DNA of 64,000 bases from an uncultured Lachnospiraceae bacterium (GTDB lineage Bacteria > Bacillota > Clostridia > Lachnospirales > Lachnospiraceae): positions 1 to 64,000 of the forward strand of contig CAMXIK010000013.1 of assembly GCA_947243855.1 (NCBI GenBank), written 5' to 3'. The position numbers were made by a program, and so were the translations under genes. Position 1 is the first letter of the stretch, and each line of letters begins with the position of its first letter. The notes below the pieces were generated by a model. It was not told the origin of the DNA, did not search any database, and saw only the letters and a program-made list of their open reading frames with translations. Positions 1-8,136 of the stretch are shown one piece after another.

Positions 1-85
1 CGAGGCAGCCGAAACTGTCTCGCTAATAAAGTCTAACTTTATGGGGTCACCTCATAAATTAGTGGCTTTAATATTTTGCATTAAA

Positions 86-113
86 TGACAGAATTAACTT
101 TTTATGGTAAAAT
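86..113 (+). promoter_or_regulatory. Possible promoter of the first operon
   Basis: An ATGACA hexamer (86-91) lies 16 bp before TAAAAT (108-113), and a TG one base before the -10 makes it extended. It is 35 bp upstream of the first gene. The match is moderate and is the only promoter-like signal in the first 147 bases; nothing else was recognised there. Confidence 0.4.
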
Positions 114-147
114 GTAAACATCTGCTATGAAAGGGGGATAAGGTTTT

Positions 148-498
148 ATGGATACAAATGCGATTGCAAAGAACTTAAACAAAAATGTTGATGTGGTGGA
201 AAGCACGTTTTCACAGAACAACTTACAAGTAATCAGCTATGGCTTTTGCGGAATAAGTGAGAATAGTGGGTGGATGGAGCTTTTGGTAGAAATAGCAACT
301 CTAAATGGAACATCAATAATCAATTCCATATCAGTAAAAGCAAATTTTTATGACGAGGATAATATCATAATTTATTCATATGATACAAAAGTTGATTCAG
401 AAGATTTTGAAGGATATGACACATTACACTTATACTTGAACGAAGACAATTTGGCTTTTAATGCTGTAAAATGCCGATTATTTGCAACGAGGGCATGA
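148..498 (+). CDS. Small hypothetical protein, coupled to the GHKL ATPase
   Basis: A 116-residue protein of unknown function. A strong ribosome binding site (AAAGGGGGA) precedes the ATG. The second half alternates hydrophobic and polar residues with short acidic turns (KANFYDED, HLYLNED), which looks like a beta-sandwich similar in style to FxLYD/Ig-like domains; this is inference from pattern only. There is no signal peptide, membrane segment or catalytic motif. Its TGA overlaps an ATG of the next gene (ATGA at 495-498), so the two are probably translated together and may work as a pair. The base composition is AT-rich, like the rest of the mobile segment. Confidence 0.7.
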   Translation: MDTNAIAKNLNKNVDVVESTFSQNNLQVISYGFCGISENSGWMELLVEIATLNGTSIINSISVKANFYDEDNIIIYSYDTKVDSEDFEGYDTLHLYLNEDNLAFNAVKCRLFATRA

Positions 499-500
499 AT

Positions 501-2510
501 ATGAATATAGTGGAGAAATTGCATAAAGAATTTTTAGCTGAGGCAAGTAGTTCCTCAATTTTATTAAATGACTTGGCAGCTATGGAGAAGTATATAGCAG
601 AAAGTTATATGGGGCGATCCTTGATTGAACTATTGCAAAATGCTGATGATGCCAACGCAACTAAATTTTATATCAAAAAATTAAAAAATAATACTTACTT
701 GGTTGCGAATAACGGGCGAGAATTTACAGAAAAAGACCTGTATGCTTTATGCAGAAGTGGTGCGTCTACGAAAAAGAGAAAATCAGGCACAATAGGTTTT
801 CGGGGAATAGGGTTCAAGTCAGTTGTTAATTATGCTAAAACAGTACATTTGATAAGCGGAGATATTAAGGCGACATTTTCAAGAGATAAAACAAGGAAAG
901 AGATACCAGATATAGAAATGGTTCCGCTTATACGTATCCCGCATATTTTTTGCGGAGAGAATTTTGATAAAGAAATACAGAAGATTTTTGAAAATGGGTA
1001 TACCACTATTTTTATTTTTGAAACGGAAAATGATTCTTTAGAGAATGAAATTCAAGGCTTTAATATAAGTTGTATGATTTTTTTGCGAAATCTTTCAGAA
1101 ATTATGTATTATGGAGAATCCGAGCGGTTATGGAAAACATCAAGGGAGAAAGTAAGTAATATATCAAAAGTTATAACTTGTTTTGACGGAACAGAAAAAA
1201 TATCATGGCTAGTATTTAGCAGTGAGGAAAATAAACCTTGTGATATTGCGTTTTGTTATGACGGAAACAAGGTTGTACCAGCATCAAAAGAAGCGGTGGT
1301 ACATTCTTTCATGCCAACAAACAATGGTTTATCAATTCCTGTAAAGATAAATGGGGATTTTTCGACAGACCCATCAAGAACAAAGATTACTATTGATAAT
1401 GAAACAATGGATGCTGTGAAAAAGTGTGGGATTTTTTTGTCAGAAATTGCAACCAATATAATAAACTCTGGAAAAGACGAATTGAATATTATAAAGATAA
1501 TTAGCATGGGGAAAATTGACCCATTAAGCAATATTAGAGGAAAAAGTATAAGCGATTATTTTGTTGAGTGCGTACAAGAAAGAATAAAGAAGTATTTTCA
1601 AGTAATTGCAAATGGGAAAAATATATATTACCAACAAGAGGGAATGACAGACAATGATTTTGATGAAATAATAAATAGAATAGGTGCTATAGGAATAGGA
1701 CAGGAACAGGGAAGGAAGATTTTGGGGTTAATTGATCTATTAAAAATTATTGGGATAAACCCTATTCCAACAGAGAAAATATTAGATGCAATGGAAACGC
1801 TTAATTGTGAAAAGCCAACAAGAATACAAGTTTTAGCTGATGTTGTGCAAAATTCAAGGCTTGGAATAAACCAAGATATTAAAGAAAAAGTTAGAAAAGC
1901 TAAACTTATCGAATATGACAAGGGTGTTAAAAGCATTGAGAAACAATGCAAAGATGATATTGTGGAGGAAAGTTTTCAAGGTGCAGTTGTGGAAAAACTC
2001 GGTACATTTTCTGGGTTAGAGTGGTTTGCAAAACAGATGAATATTCCTTTGCAAAAAGGCAATTCTTCAAAAAAAGGAAACACTGAAATAGAGAGTAGAA
2101 ATATGGTATTTACCAACCATATAATCAAAAAGTGGAGAAGCGTAGAAGAAAACTTTTTGCAGTTTGTTCAGAATTTGCCGAATGTTGAGAATGCCATTGA
2201 TGTTGCCAGTAAAAACATTGGTTATGATATAGAAGTTACCTTAAAAAATGGAGAACATGAATATTACGAAATTAAAAGTGTTAATAGAATGGGAGAGTCG
2301 TTCTCCATGACAAACAATGAGTTTTCGTCAGCAATTCAGTATAAAAATAAGTATAAATTGGCGGTCGTACAGCAAAGCAAGAGCGAATTTGAAGTTTGTA
2401 TTATAACAGATCCTGCAAATTCTTTGATTTTAAACAAAAGAGTTACTCGGTGGGAATGGTGCTGTAATGATTATTCTGGTGAGGTTTTTCAAGCAAGAAT
2501 AGAAAATTGA
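501..2510 (+). CDS. GHKL (sacsin-like) ATPase with C-terminal DUF3883-like domain
   Basis: A 669-residue protein. The N-terminal ~250 residues form a Hsp90/sacsin-type GHKL ATP-binding fold: the N-box LIELLQNADDANA (about 41-53) carries the Mg-binding Asn, and GTIGFRGIGFKS (about 96-107) is the glycine-rich lid. The C-terminal ~110 residues (around GYDIEVTLKNGEHEYYEIKS) match the DUF3883/NO VEIN C-terminal type, a restriction-nuclease-like fold with a D-(x)n-E-x-K pattern. The middle is helical and unassigned. The start at 501 has GAGGG seven bases upstream; 495 is the alternative and overlaps the previous stop. Proteins of this architecture occur in defence islands, so an anti-phage role is plausible but not shown. 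It lies on the integrase-bearing segment. Confidence 0.8.
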   Translation: MNIVEKLHKEFLAEASSSSILLNDLAAMEKYIAESYMGRSLIELLQNADDANATKFYIKKLKNNTYLVANNGREFTEKDLYALCRSGASTKKRKSGTIGFRGIGFKSVVNYAKTVHLISGDIKATFSRDKTRKEIPDIEMVPLIRIPHIFCGENFDKEIQKIFENGYTTIFIFETENDSLENEIQGFNISCMIFLRNLSEIMYYGESERLWKTSREKVSNISKVITCFDGTEKISWLVFSSEENKPCDIAFCYDGNKVVPASKEAVVHSFMPTNNGLSIPVKINGDFSTDPSRTKITIDNETMDAVKKCGIFLSEIATNIINSGKDELNIIKIISMGKIDPLSNIRGKSISDYFVECVQERIKKYFQVIANGKNIYYQQEGMTDNDFDEIINRIGAIGIGQEQGRKILGLIDLLKIIGINPIPTEKILDAMETLNCEKPTRIQVLADVVQNSRLGINQDIKEKVRKAKLIEYDKGVKSIEKQCKDDIVEESFQGAVVEKLGTFSGLEWFAKQMNIPLQKGNSSKKGNTEIESRNMVFTNHIIKKWRSVEENFLQFVQNLPNVENAIDVASKNIGYDIEVTLKNGEHEYYEIKSVNRMGESFSMTNNEFSSAIQYKNKYKLAVVQQSKSEFEVCIITDPANSLILNKRVTRWEWCCNDYSGEVFQARIEN

Positions 2511-2676
2511 GAACTTTTGTTTTTGTAATGACACGATGATATAATAAGAATATGTAAATATCAGCATTATTTTAAAAGAAGAATGTTTACTATTTGACTG
2601 ATTTTCCACGGATATGAAACTCAATATTTCTTATCTGTGTGAAATTACTTGACTATATATGGAGGTAATGTGACAT

Positions 2677-3846
2677 ATGGAAAATTATGCCTTTTACAAT
2701 GAAATCATGGAATTACTTTCTAGGGGGCGTGAAGGACCATATTGGGATTATAAAAGTGATTATCCCGATTGCCCAGAGGATAAGCTAAAAGATATAATTT
2801 GCATGGCAAATAATCTTGAAAACAGAGACGCTTATTTGATTTATGGAGCAAATAATGACGGAAGTATATGTGGTATAGAAAATACAAGAATGTCACGAAT
2901 ATCTTCAGCGGGATTGACGGAATTTTTAAGAACGAAACCATTTGCTGGAGGATATTACCCACAAACAGATGTAAAGACTATAAATGCAGGGGAGCATCAA
3001 CTTGATATAGTCATTATATATAATAGCAGACATACGCCATATTACTTACAAGTAAAATACGAAAAAGGACATGATGTGAAAAAACATTTAACGCCGGGGA
3101 CAATTTATACTCGTGTATTTGACGCAAACACACCCACGAATAAGACGGCAAGTATTGAGCAGACAGAGTATCTTTGGAGAAAACGATTTGGTTATGATTT
3201 GACTCCATTTCAAAGATTACTTAATCTATTGGAGACACCAGAACGATGGTCGAAAGTGAACTGGGATAGTTGTCGACATAGTTATAGTTTGGAATTCCCA
3301 GAATTTCAAATTATAATTGAAGAGTCAAAAAATGGATATGAAGAATTGGCATATTTTTACGATAATGAGACAATGTTCTATGCTCCATTAAAAATCAATT
3401 ATCTGTCCACCACGCTATATGAGACAGAGTTGTGGTATATGGATGAGGCACGTTGTCTTATTACTTTGCCAGAGAGTAAACATATGGATAATCAACATAT
3501 TCTTTATTATTATATTTTAAAAGACAGCATAAATGGAAAACTTTTACCATTTTTTAATTATGGGAAATTTCAATGTCATAATCGGTCTGGAGCAGAAATG
3601 CCAATATTATTATTCCGTAATAAAATGGAACAAGAAGAATTTGAATTATGGATAAATAATAATCCGGCTGAGATAAAATCGGTAGAAGAAAAACTAGAGA
3701 ATAATGCAATTTTTGAGCATATACTCATCAAGTCAAATCATGATGGATTTGTCAGAGAAGATGGAATAAGAGAAATCGCTATTTCATATGGACTGTATAA
3801 AAAGTGGGGGAGAGGACTATGTGACGGGAGAGGTTTTATAATGTAG
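2677..3846 (+). CDS. Schlafen/AlbA_2 domain ATP-binding protein, C-terminus frameshifted
   Basis: 389 residues. The N-terminal ~150 residues match the AlbA_2 (Schlafen-like putative nucleic-acid/ATP-binding) domain: an early acidic YWDYKSDYP segment, ICMANNLENRDAYLIYGANNDGSICGI and a later basic stretch. The C-terminal ~230 residues are not recognised. The frame ends abruptly at ...CDGRGFIM, but a +1 shift at the T-run 3834-3837 restores an open frame that continues GFYNVVCEIIERK... for about 22 more codons to a TAA at 3903-3905. The gene has therefore lost its native end or carries a homopolymer sequencing error. GGAGG at 2661 supports the start. Schlafen-type proteins are common defence cargo on mobile elements. 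Confidence 0.75.
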   Translation: MENYAFYNEIMELLSRGREGPYWDYKSDYPDCPEDKLKDIICMANNLENRDAYLIYGANNDGSICGIENTRMSRISSAGLTEFLRTKPFAGGYYPQTDVKTINAGEHQLDIVIIYNSRHTPYYLQVKYEKGHDVKKHLTPGTIYTRVFDANTPTNKTASIEQTEYLWRKRFGYDLTPFQRLLNLLETPERWSKVNWDSCRHSYSLEFPEFQIIIEESKNGYEELAYFYDNETMFYAPLKINYLSTTLYETELWYMDEARCLITLPESKHMDNQHILYYYILKDSINGKLLPFFNYGKFQCHNRSGAEMPILLFRNKMEQEEFELWINNNPAEIKSVEEKLENNAIFEHILIKSNHDGFVREDGIREIAISYGLYKKWGRGLCDGRGFIM

Positions 3847-3934
3847 TTTGTGAAATTATTGAGAGAAAAATTACTGATATTCTAAAAGACGGATATGAGA
3901 ACTAATAGTGAAGAATTTACTATGACGAAGGGGT

Positions 3935-4037
3935 TAGGGGATTTCCCCTACCAGCAATTTTGTAAAAAACTACCTATGGACGTCCATAGGCAGTGCTTGC
4001 TATTTCGCCCTGTGTCATGACACAGGCAGTGCTTGCT
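3935..4037. repeat. Palindrome-plus-tag tandem modules
   Basis: Two perfect 18-bp palindromes, CCTATGGACGTCCATAGG (3973-3990) and CCTGTGTCATGACACAGG (4009-4026), differ in their inner bases but are each followed by the identical 11-mer CAGTGCTTGCT (3991-4001, 4027-4037). The spacing is exactly 36 bp. A third, looser unit precedes them: TAGGGGA-TT-TCCCCTA (3935-3950) followed by CCAGCAATTTTGT. The palindromes are conserved as palindromes rather than as sequence, which suggests a structural or dimer-binding role such as an oriT-like or regulatory RNA element. Function is unknown. Confidence 0.85.
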
Positions 4038-4385
4038 GTTTTGTCCCAATCTGTTCGTAGGAAGATTGCAGTTTGTAAAATGAAGCGACATACGGCAAAA
4101 AATCACATGGATATTATAACATAAATTTTCTTGAAATTTTTTGAAATAGGAAGGTTTTTTGCCCCTTTACTATTTACAATAGCATTGTAAGTCAGATGGG
4201 AGGAGGATAAAAAGCGATTGAGGGTTTGTTGAAAGTATATGCTGAACAAGTTTAAAACTTAGGGCAGTTATGTCAAGATTTGGCATTTAAAATTGAATAC
4301 ATAATCCCGTAAATGATGCTGCAATCATTCCCGACAGTTTGCAGAACAATCAGGGATTTAAGATGTTTTTTATCTAACACAGCGT

Positions 4386-4440
4386 AAAGGGCAGTCACAG
4401 ACCATAGGGAATCGGTCTGGGCTGTCCTTTTGTGCTTTTT
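4386..4440 (+). terminator. Hairpin with T-run upstream of xis
   Basis: AAAGGGCAGTCACAGACC (4386-4403) pairs imperfectly with GGTCTGGGCTGTCCTTT (4414-4430); TTTT and a second T-run follow. It probably stops or attenuates transcription entering the xis-int region from the element. Confidence 0.6.
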
Positions 4441-4460
4441 AAGGAGAAATTTGATAGGAG

Positions 4461-4682
4461 ATGGCTGAAAACATGAGGAGCAATAATGCAAACAAAGTAC
4501 CAATCTGGGAAAAATCCAACTTAACGATTAGAGAAGCCGCAGAATATTCCAATATCGGAATTAATCGGATAGAAGAACTGCTAAAGATGCCGAATTGCAA
4601 ATTTGTACTATATGTGGGAAAGAAGAAACTCGTAAAGCGTAGAGAATTTGATGAATTTTTAAGCGATACAGTGGAAATATAA
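4461..4682 (+). CDS. xis: Excisionase, Tn916 Xis type
   Basis: A 73-residue basic protein, the usual size for this family. The core VPIWEKSNLTIREAAEYSNI is characteristic of Tn916-type Xis, a winged-helix DNA-binding factor that bends the element ends and directs the integrase toward excision. A Lys/Arg-rich wing (GKKKLVKRREF) follows. It sits immediately before the integrase gene, the expected order. The start is uncertain: 4461 lies directly after TAGGAG with AAGGAG further upstream, while the ATG at 4473 has a 12-base spacing to GGAG. Confidence 0.85.
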   Translation: MAENMRSNNANKVPIWEKSNLTIREAAEYSNIGINRIEELLKMPNCKFVLYVGKKKLVKRREFDEFLSDTVEI

Positions 4683-4701
4683 AATCCTGCAATTTACTTT
4701 T

Positions 4702-4767
4702 GAGCCTTACTATGCTATACTATCAATGCTCGGCTTGCCGAGCATTTGGTATTAAGGCTCTTTTTTT
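4702..4767 (+). terminator. Compound hairpin terminator/attenuator between xis and int
   Basis: The outer arms GAGCCTTA (4702-4709) and TAAGGCTC (4753-4760) enclose a perfect inner stem TGCTCGGC-TT-GCCGAGCA (4727-4744), and seven T residues follow (4761-4767). The int ribosome binding site starts directly after. It probably uncouples integrase from xis transcription or adjusts their ratio. Confidence 0.7.
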
Positions 4768-4783
4768 GAAAGGAGCTTTTACT

Positions 4784-5914
4784 ATGGGAAAGGATATAAA
4801 AGGAAAGGAACTTGGCGTTGGAATAAGCCAAAGGTCGGATGGCTTCTATGTTGGAAGATTTACTACGAAATACGGACAACGGAAGCAGAAATTATTCCGC
4901 AAATTACAAGAGTGCAGGCAATGGCTGGCAGACTCGCAATATCAGAACGAGCATAGCAATCTGAATTTCCCGGAAGAAATGACGGTAAAGGCATGGTTTG
5001 ACTATTGGATCAGCATGAAAAAACGAACGGTACGCCCGAACACGGTAAGAAATTATACAGAGCGTTATGAACGTAACATTGATCCAGTGATTGGAAAACT
5101 GATTTTGTCAGAAGTAAAACCGATTCAGTGTCAAATGATTATGAACCGTATGGCTGACGAAGGGTATCGAACATCTACTATTTATCAGACAAGGATAGCA
5201 TTGTTTAATATGCTTGATTATGCGTATCAAAACGATGTGATCATGAAAAATCCCTGTAATGGAATGGTAAAATCTGATATCGGGAAGCCTACACAGAAAA
5301 AGGAAGCACTGACGTTAGAGCAGCAGAAAAGGTTTGTAAGGGGCATTGTGGGAAATGCGTACGAGTACCAATACAAATTTTTATTGCAGACAGGGCTTAG
5401 GACAGGAGAACTTGTAGGTTTGAAATGGTCGGATATTGATTTTGATAACCGTACTCTAACGATTAGCCGTTCTATGGAATACCGTCATTCGACAGGTGAA
5501 TGGAGAGTGGGAGAACCTAAGAGTAAATCGGGGTATCGTTCCATTCCTTTGACGGAGGAAGCGTTGGACATGCTTCGTAGGCAAAGGAAGAAGAATCTTG
5601 AAGTCAAAGTTATTCCGATGGAATGGTCAGAATATGTTTTCCTGTGCAGAAAGGGAACGCCGGTTAAGAACAGCACATATGACACCATGTTATTCAAACA
5701 GTGTGACAAGATAGGAATTCCGAGGTTTTCCATGCATGTATTGCGACATACATTTGCCACCAGATGTATAGAGGGCGGTATGAAGCCAAAGACATTGCAG
5801 ACGATACTTGGACATTCCAACATTGGTATAACAATGAATCTGTATGTTCACACGACGGAAGATGAAAAGCACAAAGAAATTGAAAAAATTGCGGCGGCTC
5901 TTAAGGTAGTTTAG
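4784..5914 (+). CDS. int: Tyrosine recombinase/integrase, Tn916 Int family
   Basis: 376 residues. An N-terminal arm-binding domain (GVGISQRSDGFYVGRFTTKYGQ, AP2-like) is followed by a SAM-like core-binding domain (about 65-160) and the catalytic domain. Catalytic residues: Arg near 206 in TGLRTGEL, H-x-x-R at 318-321 in HVLRH, His in LGHSNIG, and the nucleophile Tyr near 354 in LYVHT. It integrates and excises the element by site-specific recombination. The start at 4784 has AAAGGAG eight bases upstream; an in-frame ATG at 4700 lies inside the attenuator hairpin and is rejected. The gene ends 90 bp before ychF, so this is one end of the element; the other end is outside the window. Confidence 0.93.
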   Translation: MGKDIKGKELGVGISQRSDGFYVGRFTTKYGQRKQKLFRKLQECRQWLADSQYQNEHSNLNFPEEMTVKAWFDYWISMKKRTVRPNTVRNYTERYERNIDPVIGKLILSEVKPIQCQMIMNRMADEGYRTSTIYQTRIALFNMLDYAYQNDVIMKNPCNGMVKSDIGKPTQKKEALTLEQQKRFVRGIVGNAYEYQYKFLLQTGLRTGELVGLKWSDIDFDNRTLTISRSMEYRHSTGEWRVGEPKSKSGYRSIPLTEEALDMLRRQRKKNLEVKVIPMEWSEYVFLCRKGTPVKNSTYDTMLFKQCDKIGIPRFSMHVLRHTFATRCIEGGMKPKTLQTILGHSNIGITMNLYVHTTEDEKHKEIEKIAAALKVV

Positions 5915-5918
5915 AAAA

Positions 5919-5940
5919 TTGGTACGTAGATTGGTACGTA
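5919..5940. repeat. Direct repeat just after int, possible att/arm site
   Basis: TTGGTACGTA occurs at 5919-5928 and 5931-5940, 12 bp apart, directly behind the int stop. Short repeats at this place are often integrase arm-binding sites or the attachment junction. The host boundary lies somewhere between here and the ychF ribosome binding site (AAAGGAG near 5990). Confidence 0.45.
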
Positions 5941-6004
5941 ACCAAATCCATAAGAGACAAAAACCTTATAAAATATAAGAAAAACCAAAGGAGATTAAAA
6001 TAAC

Positions 6005-7102
6005 ATGAAATTAGGCATCGTCGGGCTCCCCAACGTAGGCAAGAGCACTCTTTTTAATTCACTCACCAAAGCGGGCGCGGAATCCGCCAACTACCCCTTC
6101 TGCACCATCGACCCGAATATCGGTATCGTGACGGTGCCGGACGAACGGCTAAAGCTCTTGGGGGACATGTACCACTCCAAGAAAGTGACGCCCGCCACCA
6201 TAGAGTTTGTAGATATAGCGGGACTGGTGAAAGGCGCATCCAAGGGAGAGGGGCTTGGAAACCAATTCTTAAGCAACATCCGCGAGGTGGACGCGATTGT
6301 TCATGTGGTGCGGTGCTTTGAGGACTCTAATATCGTGCATGTGGACGGCTCGATTGACCCTCTCCGGGATATTGAAACCATCAATCTGGAACTGATTTTT
6401 TCCGATATTGAGATTCTGGACCGCAGAATGGCAAAGACGGCCAAAATCGCCAAGATGGATAAGACGGCGGCGAAGGAGTATGCTCTTTTGGAACGAATCA
6501 AGGCGCATCTGGAGGAAGGCAGACTGGCGAAGGTGTTTGAGACGGAGGATGAGGATGAACTGGCTCTTCTTACCTCCTATAACCTTCTCACCTACAAGCC
6601 GGTGATCTTTGCGGCTAATGTGGCGGAAGACGATCTGGCGGATGATGGCGCGGGCAATGAGGGCGTGAAAAAGGTCAAGGCGTTTGCGGCCGAAAACGGC
6701 AGCGAGGTGTTTGTGATCTGCGCCCAGATCGAGCAGGAGATCGCGGAGCTTGACGAAGAGGAGACGGCTATGTTCCTTGAAGATCTGGGGCTGAAGGAGT
6801 CGGGTTTGCAGAAGCTGGTTCGTGCAAGTTATCAGCTATTGGGGCTTATGAGCTTTTTGACGGCAGGGGAAGACGAGACAAGGGCTTGGACGATTAAAAT
6901 TGGAACCAAAGCGCCTCAGGCGGCCGGAAAGATACATACCGATTTTGAACGCGGTTTTATCAAGGCAGAGGTGGTCAACTATAAAGACCTTCTGGAGCAG
7001 GGTTCTCTGGCGGCGGCAAGGGAAAAGGGGCTTGTCGGTATGGAAGGAAAAGAGTATGTGGTGCAGGATGGCGACGTGATTTTGTTCCGGTTTAACGTCT
7101 GA
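6005..7102 (+). CDS. ychF: Redox-regulated ATPase YchF (OBG-type P-loop protein)
   Basis: 365 residues, normal length. P-loop GLPNVGKS at 7-14, a switch region with DIAGLVKGA, a coiled-coil insertion (about 130-200) and a C-terminal TGS domain. The fourth nucleotide motif reads NVAE rather than NKxD, which in this family gives preference for ATP over GTP. It binds ribosomes and influences translation and stress responses in the cytoplasm. From here onward codon use is GC-richer than in the mobile segment. The ribosome binding site AAAGGAG is well placed; CTTATA-AAA-TATAAG lies just upstream. lgt follows after 13 bp, so the two are probably one operon. Confidence 0.97.
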   Translation: MKLGIVGLPNVGKSTLFNSLTKAGAESANYPFCTIDPNIGIVTVPDERLKLLGDMYHSKKVTPATIEFVDIAGLVKGASKGEGLGNQFLSNIREVDAIVHVVRCFEDSNIVHVDGSIDPLRDIETINLELIFSDIEILDRRMAKTAKIAKMDKTAAKEYALLERIKAHLEEGRLAKVFETEDEDELALLTSYNLLTYKPVIFAANVAEDDLADDGAGNEGVKKVKAFAAENGSEVFVICAQIEQEIAELDEEETAMFLEDLGLKESGLQKLVRASYQLLGLMSFLTAGEDETRAWTIKIGTKAPQAAGKIHTDFERGFIKAEVVNYKDLLEQGSLAAAREKGLVGMEGKEYVVQDGDVILFRFNV

Positions 7103-7115
7103 TAGGAGATCTAAT

Positions 7116-8021
7116 ATGCAGGATATGATGGGCAATATGGATATCGCCTTTCCCAATCTGGGAATTTATTTACGGAATGTGCCGAAGTCGTTTACCATTT
7201 TCGGCTTTCAGATTGCGCTCTACGGTGTGATCATAGCAATCGGCGTGCTGGGGGGCGTGCTTCTGGCGGCAAAAGTGGCTAGATTAGAAAAACTGGATTC
7301 GGATGTGATTTGGGATTTCGCGATCTATGCGATCATTTTTTCAATTATCGGGGCGAGAGTCTATTATGTGGTCTTTTCGTGGGACAGATACAAGGACGAT
7401 CTGCTTAGTGTCTTTAACTTAAGGAATGGCGGATTGGCTATTTACGGTGCGGTGATTGCCGCCTTTCTTACGTTATGGATTTACTGTCTTAAAAAGAAAC
7501 AAAGCTTTTTACAGCTTGCGGATATCTGTGTGCCGGGGCTTGTGCTTGGTCAGGTGATCGGCAGATGGGGCAATTTTACGAACAGGGAGGTCTTCGGGGA
7601 GTATACCGACAGTCTTCTCGCCATGCGGCTTCCGACACAGATGGTCAGGGTGGGGGATATTTCCGAGACGATTGCGGCGCATATGACGGAGGGGACGAAT
7701 TACATTCAGGTGCACCCGACCTTCCTCTATGAGAGTCTGTGGAATCTGGCCCTGCTCGCGCTGCTGCTTCTCTACCGGAAGCATAAGAAATTTGAGGGAG
7801 AACAGTGGCTTTTGTATTTGGGCGGTTATGGCCTTGGCAGGGCATGGATTGAGGGCATCCGCACCGACACCCTGTTTATTCCCCACACTACGATTGCGGT
7901 ATCGCAAGTGCTGGCGGTCGTCCTCTTCGTCGTCGCGCTGGCGGCGGACGTCTTCATTCGATTCTATTTAAAAAAACATACAACGGCCACAGTTGAAGTG
8001 GAAAAGACGGACACAAAGTGA
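7116..8021 (+). CDS. lgt: Prolipoprotein diacylglyceryl transferase
   Basis: 301 residues with about seven membrane segments. It transfers diacylglycerol from phosphatidylglycerol to the lipobox cysteine of prolipoproteins, the first step of lipoprotein maturation at the cytoplasmic membrane. The Lgt signature is present as GRWGNFTNREVFGE (about 150-163), followed by VHPTFLYESLWN. The start has GGAG seven bases upstream. The stop codon lies inside the terminator hairpin. Likely substrates in this window include the lipoprotein at 62269-63021. Confidence 0.96.
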   Translation: MQDMMGNMDIAFPNLGIYLRNVPKSFTIFGFQIALYGVIIAIGVLGGVLLAAKVARLEKLDSDVIWDFAIYAIIFSIIGARVYYVVFSWDRYKDDLLSVFNLRNGGLAIYGAVIAAFLTLWIYCLKKKQSFLQLADICVPGLVLGQVIGRWGNFTNREVFGEYTDSLLAMRLPTQMVRVGDISETIAAHMTEGTNYIQVHPTFLYESLWNLALLALLLLYRKHKKFEGEQWLLYLGGYGLGRAWIEGIRTDTLFIPHTTIAVSQVLAVVLFVVALAADVFIRFYLKKHTTATVEVEKTDTK

Positions 8022-8042
8022 AACGCTTGTGTCCGTCTTTTT
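8003..8042 (+). terminator. Rho-independent terminator after lgt
   Basis: A perfect 14-bp stem AAAGACGGACACAA (8003-8016) with TTGTGTCCGTCTTT (8027-8040) and a following T-run. The left arm includes the last codons of lgt. Confidence 0.93.
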
Positions 8043-8100
8043 CGTTTCCCAGACGATATCGTCTGCCTTAATGTTTTCTTAATATTTCTTTCTTTTTTCC

Positions 8101-8129
8101 TTGCATTCTCCCTGTAGATGAGGTAGAAT
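8101..8129 (+). promoter_or_regulatory. Sigma-A promoter of the dcw cluster
   Basis: TTGCAT (8101-8106), a 17-bp spacer, TAGAAT (8124-8129). It ends eight bases before the MraZ boxes, so a bound repressor would sit over the start of transcription. Confidence 0.8.
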
Positions 8130-8136
8130 TGATTTA

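Larger units (their letters stand above)
3847..4460 (+). other. 614-bp non-coding spacer of the mobile element
   Basis: No convincing gene is present. It holds, in order, the restored tail of the upstream frameshifted gene (to 3905), a group of palindromic repeats (3935-4037), an AT-rich stretch, a strong orphan ribosome binding site (GGGAGGAGG, 4198-4206) followed by a 12-codon open stretch that begins with ATT (4217-4255) and may be a decayed gene start, and a terminator-like hairpin (4386-4430) before xis. Confidence 0.7.

Noticed and set aside
4217-4255. A small gene behind the strong binding site at 4198-4206
   Set aside because: The only nearby frame starts with ATT and has 12 codons; without a normal start it is not supported as a gene and may be a decayed remnant.
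4700-4783. Upstream ATG extension of the integrase
   Set aside because: It would run through the attenuator hairpin, and the conserved Tn916-type N-terminus begins at 4784 with a well-placed AAAGGAG.
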